Source of the DNA: Pirellula staleyi DSM 6068
Lineage (GTDB): Bacteria > Planctomycetota > Planctomycetia > Pirellulales > Pirellulaceae
Length of the DNA: 64,000 nt
NCBI GenBank assembly: GCA_945875845.1
Contig: CAMCMB010000001.1
Span: 216,108-280,107 of the forward strand
Reading direction: 5' to 3'
The notes beneath the pieces were generated by a model. The model was not told the origin of the DNA, did no database searches, and worked only from the letters and a program-made list of their open reading frames with translations. How positions within the stretch are numbered: position 1 is the first letter of the stretch; each line of letters starts with the position of its first letter. Both the position numbers and the translations under genes were made by a program. Positions 9,172 to 16,925 of this stretch are shown piece by piece.

Positions 9172-10491
9172 TTGAATAATTTTGAAGATTTTGGGCTGAT
9201 GCCCTCTTTGATGCGTGCCCTCGTTTCGACAGGTTACGAAACCGCAACCCCGATCCAACAGCTCGCAATCCCTCCGGTTCTTGACGGCTACGACTTAATG
9301 GGATGTGCTCAAACGGGCACAGGAAAAACAGCAGCATTCGCACTTCCAACGCTTCAGCGTTTAGCGAACACCGCAGCTGAACCTGCACCAACCACCAACC
9401 GAACTCCTAAATCCAGTTCGGAACGAAGCGCACCGAAACCAATTCGTGCACTCGTGCTTGCACCGACACGTGAACTCGCTGCACAGATTGAGCAAAGTTT
9501 CGTCACCTACGGCAAGTATTTGAAACTCAGCGTCGCCGTCGTGCACGGCGGTGTTAGCCAAATGCCGCAAGTCCGGGCTCTGCAACGAGGTGTCGATATC
9601 TTGGTGGCAACGCCAGGCCGACTGTTGGATCTGATGAATCAACAGGTTGCAGATATCTCGCGCGTTGAAATGCTGGTCATCGACGAAGCGGACCAGATGT
9701 TCGATATGGGCTTCTTCCGAGATCTCAAACGCATCGTTTCGCGTGTCCCCTTGGAACGACAAACGTTGATGTTTTCGGCCACAATGCCAGAACCGATTCG
9801 CGAAGTTGCCAAACAGTGGTTGTACGAGCCAAAGTACATTAAAGTCGACAAGGTCTCGAGCGCATCCACGCAAGTGGCACACTCCGTATTCCATGTTTCG
9901 GTCCAGAACAAAGCCAAGCTTCTGACCAACTACATACGATCGTCCGGAGTCACTCGGTCCATTGTGTTCACACGGACGAAGCATGGTGCCGACGATCTGG
10001 TAAAGGTCCTAATGAAAAATGGCATTGAAGCGGTCGCGATCCACGGGAACAAAAGCCAAAACGCGAGAACGCGACACTTGGAGCAGTTCAAATCGAATCG
10101 ACCACCCATTCTGGTTGCGACGGACATCGCCGCTAGAGGAATCGACGTTCAAGGTATTTCTCACGTGATCAATTACCAATTGCCGGAAGTTCCTGAGATC
10201 TATGTGCATCGCATTGGTCGAACGGGCCGCGCCGAAGCGACCGGTACGGCCGTTTCGTTCTGTAGTCCAGAAGAGCGAAGCAGCTTGTACGATATCGAGC
10301 GACTTTTAAACTCTCCTATCGAAGTCAATAACGCGTTCCCGGAGTTTACGAGTAACGTTTCGTCAAGCCAAGGGATGGCTCGCGGCAAACGTCCAAGTTC
10401 ACCTAATAGCCAGCGACTCTCCGGCAGAACCAGCCGCCCGCGAAGTACCACAAAGTCTTCTTCGACGCGTCGCGGACATGCCTATTCGTAG
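9172..10491 (+). CDS. DEAD-box RNA helicase, RhlE-like
   Basis: This is an ATP-dependent RNA helicase of 439 residues, acting in RNA remodelling or ribosome assembly. Helicase motifs are all present: Q motif GYETATPIQQLAI (21-33), motif I AQTGTGKT (46-53), APTRELA, TPGR, DEAD (171-174), SAT (202-204), then ARGIDVQG and HRIGRTGR in the second RecA domain. A Ser/Arg/Lys-rich tail (from about 390) resembles RhlE tails. An unusual Pro/Ser/Thr-rich insert (about 66-90) follows motif Ia. I chose the TTG at 9172 because it gives the standard N-terminus NNFEDFGL; the ATG at 9199 would remove part of it. A hairpin follows the stop. It lies inside the repeat-bounded segment but looks intact. Confidence 0.93.
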   Translation: MNNFEDFGLMPSLMRALVSTGYETATPIQQLAIPPVLDGYDLMGCAQTGTGKTAAFALPTLQRLANTAAEPAPTTNRTPKSSSERSAPKPIRALVLAPTRELAAQIEQSFVTYGKYLKLSVAVVHGGVSQMPQVRALQRGVDILVATPGRLLDLMNQQVADISRVEMLVIDEADQMFDMGFFRDLKRIVSRVPLERQTLMFSATMPEPIREVAKQWLYEPKYIKVDKVSSASTQVAHSVFHVSVQNKAKLLTNYIRSSGVTRSIVFTRTKHGADDLVKVLMKNGIEAVAIHGNKSQNARTRHLEQFKSNRPPILVATDIAARGIDVQGISHVINYQLPEVPEIYVHRIGRTGRAEATGTAVSFCSPEERSSLYDIERLLNSPIEVNNAFPEFTSNVSSSQGMARGKRPSSPNSQRLSGRTSRPRSTTKSSSTRRGHAYS

Positions 10492-10505
10492 GCGTACTGA
10501 ATGAG

Positions 10506-10533
10506 CCGCCAACCAGCCCGTTCTGGTTGGCGG
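10506..10533 (+). terminator. hairpin after the helicase gene
   Basis: An 11-bp perfect stem (CCGCCAACCAG/CTGGTTGGCGG) with loop CCCGTT lies 14 bases after the helicase stop. There is no clear T-tract, so it may be a processing or weak termination structure. Confidence 0.5.
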
Positions 10534-10916
10534 AGCCAGCGTATCCCACCCGAAAACATGCTGTTTCCCTCTGCGTCTTTCCAACGGATACGTCCCTAAC
10601 GCAAGAAGCCTACAGAAGAACATCTCAAGTCTGGCCGTCCAATAGGTCACGAGCTCGCCTCCAAACCGACGCCAGACAAGATCGATCGTGTCATTGAAGT
10701 TCCTGCAATTCCTTGTCCGGACTGCAAATGCGAACTTACCAAAGGGGTCATACATAGCCAGTTTCAGTCTGACTTTCCTCCTATCGTACCGATTGTCACC
10801 GAGCTTCGAGTACCCGTAGGCGTTTGTCCATGTTGGAAGGCCCAGATACGTTCCCGTCAAGGAAGCTAGGAACGGATGAGCGAATATGAGCCTGCAGAAC
10901 TTCGCCGCCTAACGTA
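10534..10916. other. gene-poor spacer with a possible gene remnant
   Basis: A reverse frame starting at 10860 encodes a stretch of protein-like sequence (KVRLKLAMYDPFGKFAFAVR) and then runs out into the helicase 3' end, where it cannot be coding. It may be the fossil of a lost gene. I recognise no family and do not call it as a gene. Confidence 0.2.
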
Positions 10917-11369
10917 CTATTCCTGATCTTGATTGCGAAGGATTGCGATGAGCGTCATATCCGTGACAACCTCCACCCCGACTGCTTTGCATTGGTCGAC
11001 GACATCCTTTGCTCCGATATCTTTGTCGATGCTGCAAAGGTAATCTGCTTTGGTGCGAAGCGCGGTCTCAATAACCGGATCGTCGTCCTTATCTCGCGTA
11101 ATCCGAAACGATTTTGCGACGTCAACTTCCACGACTATAGCGACCTGCTGAATAGATCGGACGAAGTCTTCGATATCGGGGTCAGAAAGACCATGAACCT
11201 TCCGCACTCGCGGGTACCGTAGTACTTGGTCCAATTCCGCTAACATGAAGTTGGACGTGCATAGCAAATTTCCGTCTGAGATCGTCCGGCGCAACAACTC
11301 AGAAGCTAGTCCAGATGGTGAAGCGACAGCACGAACGATGATATTTGTGTCGAGTACGATCTTTGCCAT
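10917..11369 (-). CDS. PIN-domain toxin (COG1569-type), probable RNase
   Basis: The 150-residue protein is a PIN-fold ribonuclease of the kind annotated as the toxin of a type II toxin-antitoxin pair. The first acidic residue is in VLDTNI (Asp7), Glu45 lies in MLAELDQVL, and later acidic positions are in DKDDDPVIETAL and SIDKDIG, where PIN active-site aspartates bind Mg2+ or Mn2+. Its ATG overlaps the stop of the upstream gene by one base (TAATG), a classic coupled pair. Targets are unknown. Confidence 0.85.
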   Translation of the reverse strand: MAKIVLDTNIIVRAVASPSGLASELLRRTISDGNLLCTSNFMLAELDQVLRYPRVRKVHGLSDPDIEDFVRSIQQVAIVVEVDVAKSFRITRDKDDDPVIETALRTKADYLCSIDKDIGAKDVVDQCKAVGVEVVTDMTLIAILRNQDQE

Positions 11370-11656
11370 TACTCGTCAGTGCTCTGAATAGCTTCGGCGA
11401 TAGCTGCTTCAATCTCCGTGGGTGCCAAATTTTGCTGATGGGCGTTCTTGTGGGCTTTGGTGAGCAGCTCTTCGATCCGACTTCGAGCAACCGATTTAAC
11501 AGCTTCGCTGGGTTCTATTCCCGGGCGATAGGCAAGTACGAAGATCCGTTGGTCAGGAGCCAGATCTCCCCCGACAAGCTCCTCAATAGCTAGACGTTGA
11601 TTGGGAGTAATATCGCTAACGGTTCGGTCAACGGATGTTTGAATGGATTGGGTCAT
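11369..11656 (-). CDS. antitoxin partner of the PIN toxin
   Basis: This 95-residue acidic helical protein precedes the toxin and overlaps its start by one base. I place the start at 11656 (MTQSIQTSVDRT) because TAGGAGCG sits 6 bases upstream; a frame extension to 11695 lacks such a site. The C-terminal half (KSVARSRIEELLTKAHKNAH) is predicted helical and could bind the toxin groove. No ribbon-helix-helix or AbrB fold can be asserted. The role is inferred mainly from gene coupling. Confidence 0.7.
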   Translation of the reverse strand: MTQSIQTSVDRTVSDITPNQRLAIEELVGGDLAPDQRIFVLAYRPGIEPSEAVKSVARSRIEELLTKAHKNAHQQNLAPTEIEAAIAEAIQSTDE

Positions 11657-11829
11657 GAGTTTCGCTCCTATCCCCATCATAGCATTTATTGGCATGAAAG
11701 GTCACATACAAAGATTAGAGGAAATCCAAAGAAGCTTTAGCCTGCCTGACACAAATTCTGAGGCGATTGGTACAGGTGCTGTAACAATCGGGGGAACGAT
11801 CGCATCGCGAAGCTGGGGCCCCACGCTTC
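11657..11829. other. spacer between antitoxin and intron-leader fragment
   Basis: It contains the antitoxin ribosome binding site and presumably its promoter, reading leftwards. Otherwise I see nothing. Confidence 0.3.
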
Positions 11830-12085
11830 GCAAAGGTTTGGTGCACTAGAAACACCAACCCGTAGGGACACGCAAAGGGACGCAGGAAATCGCCGGGATA
11901 AACCGGATTGGAGTTGGGAATGAAAGAGTCCACCAAAGAAGATTTAGGCAATCACTTTGGCCTCGAGTTGTACGCCGATGGCGGGAACGTCATGGGTGTA
12001 GCAACGGCAGTGGGTTACGCAGGCAAGCTATTGAGCTCCGAAATCAGAAGACCCGATTCATTCGGGCCGAATGAGACGGCCCCGT
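11830..12085 (+). mobile_element. fragment of a group II intron 5' leader
   Basis: The open frame MKESTKEDLGNH through AVGYAGKLLSSEI, with the preceding CCGGGATAAACCGGATTGGA stretch, matches my memory of the conserved 5' leader of bacterial group II introns (often read as MKESYxEGLANH...). It stops before any reverse transcriptase. Together with the leader and domain V piece at 7138-7513 it would make most of one intron's non-RT parts, but in swapped order. Family recognition is from memory, not from a search. Confidence 0.45.
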
Positions 12086-12089
12086 TGGA

Positions 12090-12326
12090 GACTCCGTTCG
12101 GCAGCGGCTGGCAGGCGTTATCAACTGGCGCAAGCGGCATGAGGGTCCACCGGTAGAAAGTCAGGAAGTGCATGTTGATGTGGTTGCGAAGCAGCCCTTG
12201 CCTTTGCTAGACTTTAATCTTGCAGCGGTGTGACGATGGAATCCGCATTACTCAGACACGGCAAATCGGCATAGTTCAACGGGTAGTCTATCCCTCGGCT
12301 GCGGTTGGGATAGATTACTATTCGTT
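12090..12326 (+). repeat. 238-bp direct repeat, copy 2
   Basis: This is the partner of 6089-6326, in the same orientation and exactly 6.0 kb away; the 3' ends align at a 6000-base offset. Its end, GGGATAGATTACTATTCGTT, lies 12 bp before the next gene start. Confidence 0.85.
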
Positions 12327-12337
12327 CGGGCTCATCT

Positions 12338-13066
12338 ATGCCCCAATCTCGAAAGCCCACAATGCAAAACCAGTCGCCCCCAAAGGATCAATACCAATTC
12401 TTCGATCAAAATCGGGGGGATGCACCATGGCTTGATAGCCACCTCCTTCCGGAAAACCCGTACCAAGAACAATGGGGGAATCTGGTGGATGGCAAAGTCG
12501 AACCCCATGATCTTTCTACCTTATTGGCTCAACTTAAGGCAGGGCCGGGAGCGTTGCAATGGAATGGAAAGCCCGAAAATCCCCCGATTGCCTTCGTCGC
12601 TGCCCCTGGTGAAAAACGAATGGTTCCTGTTGCCGAACGTCAGGAATTCAAAGACTTGATTCTCGATTCACATGAAAAATTCTATGGTTCCAAAAAGAAA
12701 AAAAACGGGCTGATATTTCTGTTCCTCTTTTGTATTTGCCTTGCAATGGCATATGGAGGCCTTGGCGGAGACGCCTTTTTACCTGCAATATTCGCGGTAA
12801 TCTCGGGAGGAGCTTACCTTGAATCATGGATAGCTCTTCAAAATCTTCGAAAGAGCCCAGACGAATACCTTGCTTGGGCAGTTATTGATAATGCTGCCCA
12901 TTTTGGTGGGCTTACATTTGGGGCCCTTTTTGGAGCTTGCGTATTCCGCTCTCCGTTCGGAACGCTTCCAATTAAGAATGGAACTTGGCTAAGCATTTTT
13001 GGGTTACTTGCTGAATTCGTTTTCGTTTTGGTGGCGATTGCCACGGCAGTAATCTTGCTTCGCTAA
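12338..13066 (+). CDS. membrane protein with rhomboid-like C-terminal part
   Basis: The 242-residue product has a soluble N-terminus (1-118) containing a WNGKPENPPIAFVAAPGEKR stretch, a lysine cluster (KKKK, 119-122) and then about four membrane helices. NAAHFGGLTFGALFGA (185-200) looks like the last catalytic-His helix of rhomboid proteases, and SGGAY at 156-160 occupies roughly the place of their GxSG serine, but the sequence is ISGG rather than GASG and fewer helices are present than usual. So this may be a degenerate or unrelated membrane protein. The ATG at 12362 is an alternative start. It stands alone between two repeat ends. Confidence 0.6.
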   Translation: MPQSRKPTMQNQSPPKDQYQFFDQNRGDAPWLDSHLLPENPYQEQWGNLVDGKVEPHDLSTLLAQLKAGPGALQWNGKPENPPIAFVAAPGEKRMVPVAERQEFKDLILDSHEKFYGSKKKKNGLIFLFLFCICLAMAYGGLGGDAFLPAIFAVISGGAYLESWIALQNLRKSPDEYLAWAVIDNAAHFGGLTFGALFGACVFRSPFGTLPIKNGTWLSIFGLLAEFVFVLVAIATAVILLR

Positions 13067-13173
13067 TCCCTCCCGCCCTAAACTGTCGTTCAACCGGATG
13101 CTGCCTCAACGAGCTAACATCTCCATCATGCAGTCATCCTTCTGATCTCCTCTCGGCGTTCCGCTTCGCTCCA

Positions 13174-13198
13174 GTTGGGATAGATTGTTGTTCGTTCG
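13174..13198 (+). repeat. partial third copy of the repeat end
   Basis: GTTGGGATAGATTGTTGTTC plus the next five bases closely resembles the last 25 bases of the 238-bp repeats, and again sits just upstream of a gene start (19 bp before the ATG at 13217). Confidence 0.6.
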
Positions 13199-13216
13199 TT
13201 GCGATAGAATGCGGAC

Positions 13217-13702
13217 ATGGATACCGTTTACATCGAAACGTCAATCATCAGTCACGCGACCGCATGGCCGAGCAAAATCCCGGCTATTGCGGTCTTGCAG
13301 GACCAAGCGAGACGTTGGCTCGAATCGGAAGCTCAGAAGTACCAATTGGTGACGTCACAATTTGTCATTGATGAAGCATCTCGAGGTGATCCAGATGCGG
13401 CCAAACGAAGGCTAAACGCATTGCAAAATGTTGGTCTTTTGTTGCCCGATCCTGAAATTGAGGCTATTGCTGACAAGATTGTTTCTGGATGCATGATGCC
13501 GCCGAAAGCCAAATTAGACGCTTTGCATGTAGCCTCTGCTGTACTTTCGGGTGTAGAATATCTTTTGACGCAGAACTGCCGCCATATTGCGAACGCAACC
13601 GAACTTCCAAGACTCTATCGACTCTTGGAAGATCTGCAGCTGCCTCGAATTTTGATTTGCACTCCTGCTCAGTTTCTCGGAGACCCAGACGATGACATCT
13701 AA
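13217..13702 (+). CDS. PIN-domain (VapC-like) toxin
   Basis: The 161-residue protein has the PIN-fold layout: VYIETSIIS with acidic Glu6 in place of the more usual Asp, VIDEASRGDPDAAKRR (Asp53, Glu54), KLDALHVASAV (Asp104) and LLTQNCRHIAN. It likely cuts RNA. The next gene overlaps its end by 11 bases, giving a toxin-first order that is the reverse of the usual arrangement. The Glu for Asp at the first metal position occurs in some PIN families associated with this partner type. Confidence 0.82.
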   Translation: MDTVYIETSIISHATAWPSKIPAIAVLQDQARRWLESEAQKYQLVTSQFVIDEASRGDPDAAKRRLNALQNVGLLLPDPEIEAIADKIVSGCMMPPKAKLDALHVASAVLSGVEYLLTQNCRHIANATELPRLYRLLEDLQLPRILICTPAQFLGDPDDDI

Positions 13703-13907
13703 CCCGATTTTGGACGAGATTCATGCTACGCGCCAAGAGCTCTTGGCGGAACACAATGGTGATCTACATGCCTATGTAGAAGCCGCTCGTAAACGTGCGA
13801 TTACGTCGGGACGTCCGATCGTTCAACCGAAGCAACGAACAAATCATTGCATCGAAGTCGCCGATCAGCCGCAATCGGATGGTAACCCTGTCCCGTCTAC
13901 TCGATGA
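13692..13907 (+). CDS. antitoxin-like partner of the PIN protein
   Basis: The 71-residue protein starts NPILDEIHATRQELLAEHNG and continues DLHAYVEAARKRAITSGR, a pattern commonly seen downstream of PIN genes in planctomycetes and cyanobacteria and regarded as an antitoxin. It overlaps the toxin gene by 11 bases, so translation is probably coupled. No DNA-binding fold is obvious. After it, 13908-14181 holds no gene I can support. Confidence 0.7.
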   Translation: MTSNPILDEIHATRQELLAEHNGDLHAYVEAARKRAITSGRPIVQPKQRTNHCIEVADQPQSDGNPVPSTR

Positions 13908-14181
13908 ATCTAAACGTTAGCTGGTATTTGCCGAGACGTAAATATTGGCGCCGAAAACATGGTCCATTATCGGAAGTGGTGAACTGGCTACCGCGCGATT
14001 CCAAAGCCTGCTGTTTGCGACCCTGCTCAATATCGCCGGCTGCTCCTTATCGAGTGTTCCGGGCTCGCCGGGCGTTCCAGAACCGTTTTGCGTGCTCGAA
14101 AATCGAAAGACAGTGGACCTCCTTGAAGCTCGTTTTTCAGGCGGTGCACGACAGGTTAATCATCCTCCCCATTGAGAAATC

Positions 14182-16107
14182 ATGATCCATAAACTAGGAA
14201 TGTCGGTTGTTCTTGGACTGAGTTTGATTCTGTGCGCAACGTCCGTTGCTGCCGACAAACCCAATATTCTTTGGCTGACGAGCGAAGACCACGGACCGGA
14301 AATGGGGTGCTATGGAGACGCCAATGCTCGCACCCCAAATATTGATGCGTTGGCAGCTAAAGGCATGCTTTTCAAACGTGCTTGGTCTGTCGCTCCGGTA
14401 TGCGCTCCCGCGCGGTCGGTGATCATTTCTGGACTTTACACGTCCAGCAGCGGTGGTCAGCACATGCGATCCCTGGTTCCGTTGCCTGACTCGGTGAGAC
14501 TCTACCCACAGTATCTTCGCGATGCGGGTTACTATTGCACCAATAATAACAAAGAGGACTTCAATGTCCAAAAACCCAAGCAATTGTGGAACGCCTCTTC
14601 GGGCGCTGCGCATTGGCGCAATCGAGCCGACGGACAGCCCTTCTTCGCAATCTTCAATAGCACCAAGAGCCACGAAAGCCAAATTCGAACGCGGCCTCAC
14701 AAACAGATCGCGGATCCCGCCAAGATGCGCGTGCCTGCCTACCATCCCGATACGCCGGAGGTACGCCAAGACTGGGCTCAGTACTATGACAAAGTAAGCG
14801 AAGCCGACGAAGATGCAGGAAAACACCTTAAGGAAATCGAAGCGGCTGGCCTGGCCGCAGACACGATCGTTTTCTACTACGGTGATCATGGTAGCGGGAT
14901 GCCGCGCAGCAAACGCTGGCCTTGCAACTCGGGACTTCATGTACCGATGGTGGTCTTCTTTCCAGAAAAGTGGAAACACCTCGCGCCGAAAGAGTATCAA
15001 CCTGGTGGCAAGTCGGATCGGATGGTCAGCTTTGTCGATCTCGCACCGACGCTGCTGAGCATTGTCGGGATTGAACCTCCAGCCTGGATGCAAGGCCACG
15101 CTTTTGCAGGTTCGTTTCAGACTGAGCCACCGCTTTTTCTTTTCGGCGAACGGGGGCGAATGGACGAGCGGATGGATCTTGTGCGAAGCGTTACCGACGG
15201 GCGTTACGTCTATCTTCGAAACTATTTTCCACAGGTATCTCAAGGCCAACGTGTCGCATACCAATTTGAAACTCCCACGACGCGAGTTTGGCGTTCCTTA
15301 TTCGACGAAGGCAAGACAAATGAGGCGCAGTCGATTTTCTGGCGTGTCCCGAAGGCGTTCGAAGAGCTTTACGATCTGCAAAACGACCGAGACGAAGTTC
15401 GCAACCTCGCCAGTCTGTCGGAGCACAAAGAAACTCTGGAGAGACTTCGTTCGGCTCAACGCAAGCATCTCGTATCGATTCGCGATGTGTGTTTTCTACC
15501 GGAGGCAGAACTGCATTCAAGAACCGTCGGCAGTACTCCCTACGAACTAGCCCGCAACGACACAAAGTATCCGATGGATCGAATCGTGGCAGCCGCGGAA
15601 CTTGCTTCGAATCTCGATCCAGCCGCATTGCCCGAGTTGAAAAAGCTTTTAAACGATTCCGATAGTGCCGTGAGGTGGTGGGCATCCCTCGGCCATCTCA
15701 TTCGAGGTCAAGCGGCGGTCGCTGCGAATCAAGAAGCCCTCCAAAAGGCACTTCAAGACGAAGCAGCACCGGTGCGAATCGTCGTTGCCCAGGTTTTTGG
15801 AATGTTCGGCGACGAGGCAGCCAAGGCCAGGGCCTTGAACGTGTTGGAAGAGCTATCGCCACCTCAAAAGAACGGTGTACTGGTTTCGATGTCCGCTCTT
15901 GCGGCCATTGAGGCACTTGGCGATCAGGCAAATTCATTGCTACCTTCCGTCGTCAAGCTTGATCCCAAAGGGGACTCGCCCGACGAACGCTACAATAGCT
16001 ACGTCCCTCGCTTGATTCAAAACATCACGGCAGGAAGCGAATTCAAGGATTTGGTGCCTGTTCAAGGAAAAGCGAGCGCCAGAAAAGCGAATCGCAAAGA
16101 AAAATAA
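14182..16107 (+). CDS. sulfatase, heparan N-sulfatase-like, with C-terminal HEAT-like repeats
   Basis: The 641-residue enzyme has a signal peptide (1-24, cleavage near VAADK), NILWLTSEDHGPEMGCYGD with Asp36 as a metal ligand, and the formylglycine motif CAPAR with Cys74. FYYGDHGSGMPRSKRW supplies the late metal site. The NILWLTSEDHGPE opening resembles N-sulfoglucosamine sulfohydrolases (S1_8). From about residue 480 it changes to alpha-helical HEAT-like repeats (LPELKKLLNDSDSAVRWWA and the following repeats), an extension absent from single-domain sulfatases. The next gene follows at 92 bp. Substrate is inferred only at subfamily level. Confidence 0.93.
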   Translation: MIHKLGMSVVLGLSLILCATSVAADKPNILWLTSEDHGPEMGCYGDANARTPNIDALAAKGMLFKRAWSVAPVCAPARSVIISGLYTSSSGGQHMRSLVPLPDSVRLYPQYLRDAGYYCTNNNKEDFNVQKPKQLWNASSGAAHWRNRADGQPFFAIFNSTKSHESQIRTRPHKQIADPAKMRVPAYHPDTPEVRQDWAQYYDKVSEADEDAGKHLKEIEAAGLAADTIVFYYGDHGSGMPRSKRWPCNSGLHVPMVVFFPEKWKHLAPKEYQPGGKSDRMVSFVDLAPTLLSIVGIEPPAWMQGHAFAGSFQTEPPLFLFGERGRMDERMDLVRSVTDGRYVYLRNYFPQVSQGQRVAYQFETPTTRVWRSLFDEGKTNEAQSIFWRVPKAFEELYDLQNDRDEVRNLASLSEHKETLERLRSAQRKHLVSIRDVCFLPEAELHSRTVGSTPYELARNDTKYPMDRIVAAAELASNLDPAALPELKKLLNDSDSAVRWWASLGHLIRGQAAVAANQEALQKALQDEAAPVRIVVAQVFGMFGDEAAKARALNVLEELSPPQKNGVLVSMSALAAIEALGDQANSLLPSVVKLDPKGDSPDERYNSYVPRLIQNITAGSEFKDLVPVQGKASARKANRKEK

Positions 16108-16198
16108 TCACGGTTCGTGAACCAATTTGCGCAAAGGGTTCACGGAAGTTCTGCGTCGCGTACACCTATTCATAACTCTGGAAATTCTGGGAATCATC

Positions 16199-16816
16199 AT
16201 GGTCGGGTCCATCAGTCGTCGCGATTTTGGTTTAACGTTTGGAGCAACTGCGGTTGCTGCGGGTTCCGTCCTGGCTCAAGGGGACGACAAAGCCACTGTA
16301 CCTGGCGGTCCCGTCGAAGCACCTTTCGAACGCGACTACGATGCTCCATCGTTCAAACCATCCTGGAAGAAGCCGCAAATCAACCGCGCACTGGCTCAAG
16401 ATTTCGTTATTTACGCTCACTCGGATTTGGAAATGGTGCGCAAGCTCCTCGATCGTGAAGCGGGACTGCTCAATGCCGCAATCGATTGGGGTGGAGGAGA
16501 CTGGGAAACGGCATTGGGAGGTGCATCCCACATGGGTCGCACGGACATTGTCGAATTATTGCTTTCTCGTGGAGCAAGGATCGATCTCTTTTGCGCTACG
16601 ATGCTCGGGCAATTGGACGCGGTTAAGGCGTTCTTGACTTTGCAACCGACACTCATCGACGCAAAAGGACCGCATGGTTTCAGTTTGCATTTCCATGCGC
16701 AGGTTGGCGGCGACAAGTCTAAAACGACTTTGGAGTACTTGCAATCGATTAAGCCGATTGAGCTCAAGCCGGTCCCGTTCCTGCAAAAGAAAGACAAGCC
16801 AACGGAAGCAAAGTAA
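16199..16816 (+). CDS. Tat-exported ankyrin-repeat protein
   Basis: The 205-residue product begins MVGSISRRDFGLTFGATAVA, a twin-arginine signal (SRRDF) followed by a hydrophobic stretch ending near VLAQG, so it is exported folded. The mature part has ankyrin-like units: DLEMVRKLLDREAGLLNAAI, MGRTDIVELLLSRGARIDLF and LGQLDAVKAFLTLQPTLIDA. I chose the ATG at 16199, with GGGA upstream, over a TTG frame start at 16127 because only this places the Tat motif at the N-terminus. Function is unknown; ankyrin repeats usually bind protein partners. It follows the sulfatase and may share its transcript. Confidence 0.85.
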   Translation: MVGSISRRDFGLTFGATAVAAGSVLAQGDDKATVPGGPVEAPFERDYDAPSFKPSWKKPQINRALAQDFVIYAHSDLEMVRKLLDREAGLLNAAIDWGGGDWETALGGASHMGRTDIVELLLSRGARIDLFCATMLGQLDAVKAFLTLQPTLIDAKGPHGFSLHFHAQVGGDKSKTTLEYLQSIKPIELKPVPFLQKKDKPTEAK

Positions 16817-16831
16817 GGCCGCTGGCAAAAG

Positions 16832-16914
16832 TAGGAGGCACGCTCCGCCGTGCCGTCCGCAGTCAAGCTATTGCAAGGATTCCAGGTGGACGGCACATGG
16901 AATGTGCCTACTAC
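16832..16914. repeat. inverted repeat between convergent genes
   Basis: TAGGAGGCAC at the left pairs with GTGCCTACTA at the right, and the left half holds an inner hairpin GGCACG-CTCCGC-CGTGCC (16837-16854). It lies between the convergent ankyrin and epimerase genes, where a bidirectional terminator or REP element would be expected. Confidence 0.6.
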
Positions 16915-16925
16915 TTTGAGAACCT

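Noticed and set aside
6089..12326. 238-bp repeats as integron attC sites
   Set aside because: GTTRRRY and RYYYAAC boxes are not in the required arrangement, and no integrase gene is seen.
13908..14181. 93-codon frame between the antitoxin and the sulfatase
   Set aside because: Two overlapping frames of similar length, neither protein-like; the true start of the sulfatase follows directly.
14194..15264. 356-codon minus-strand frame
   Set aside because: It lies entirely inside the second sulfatase, which carries the catalytic motifs on the other strand.
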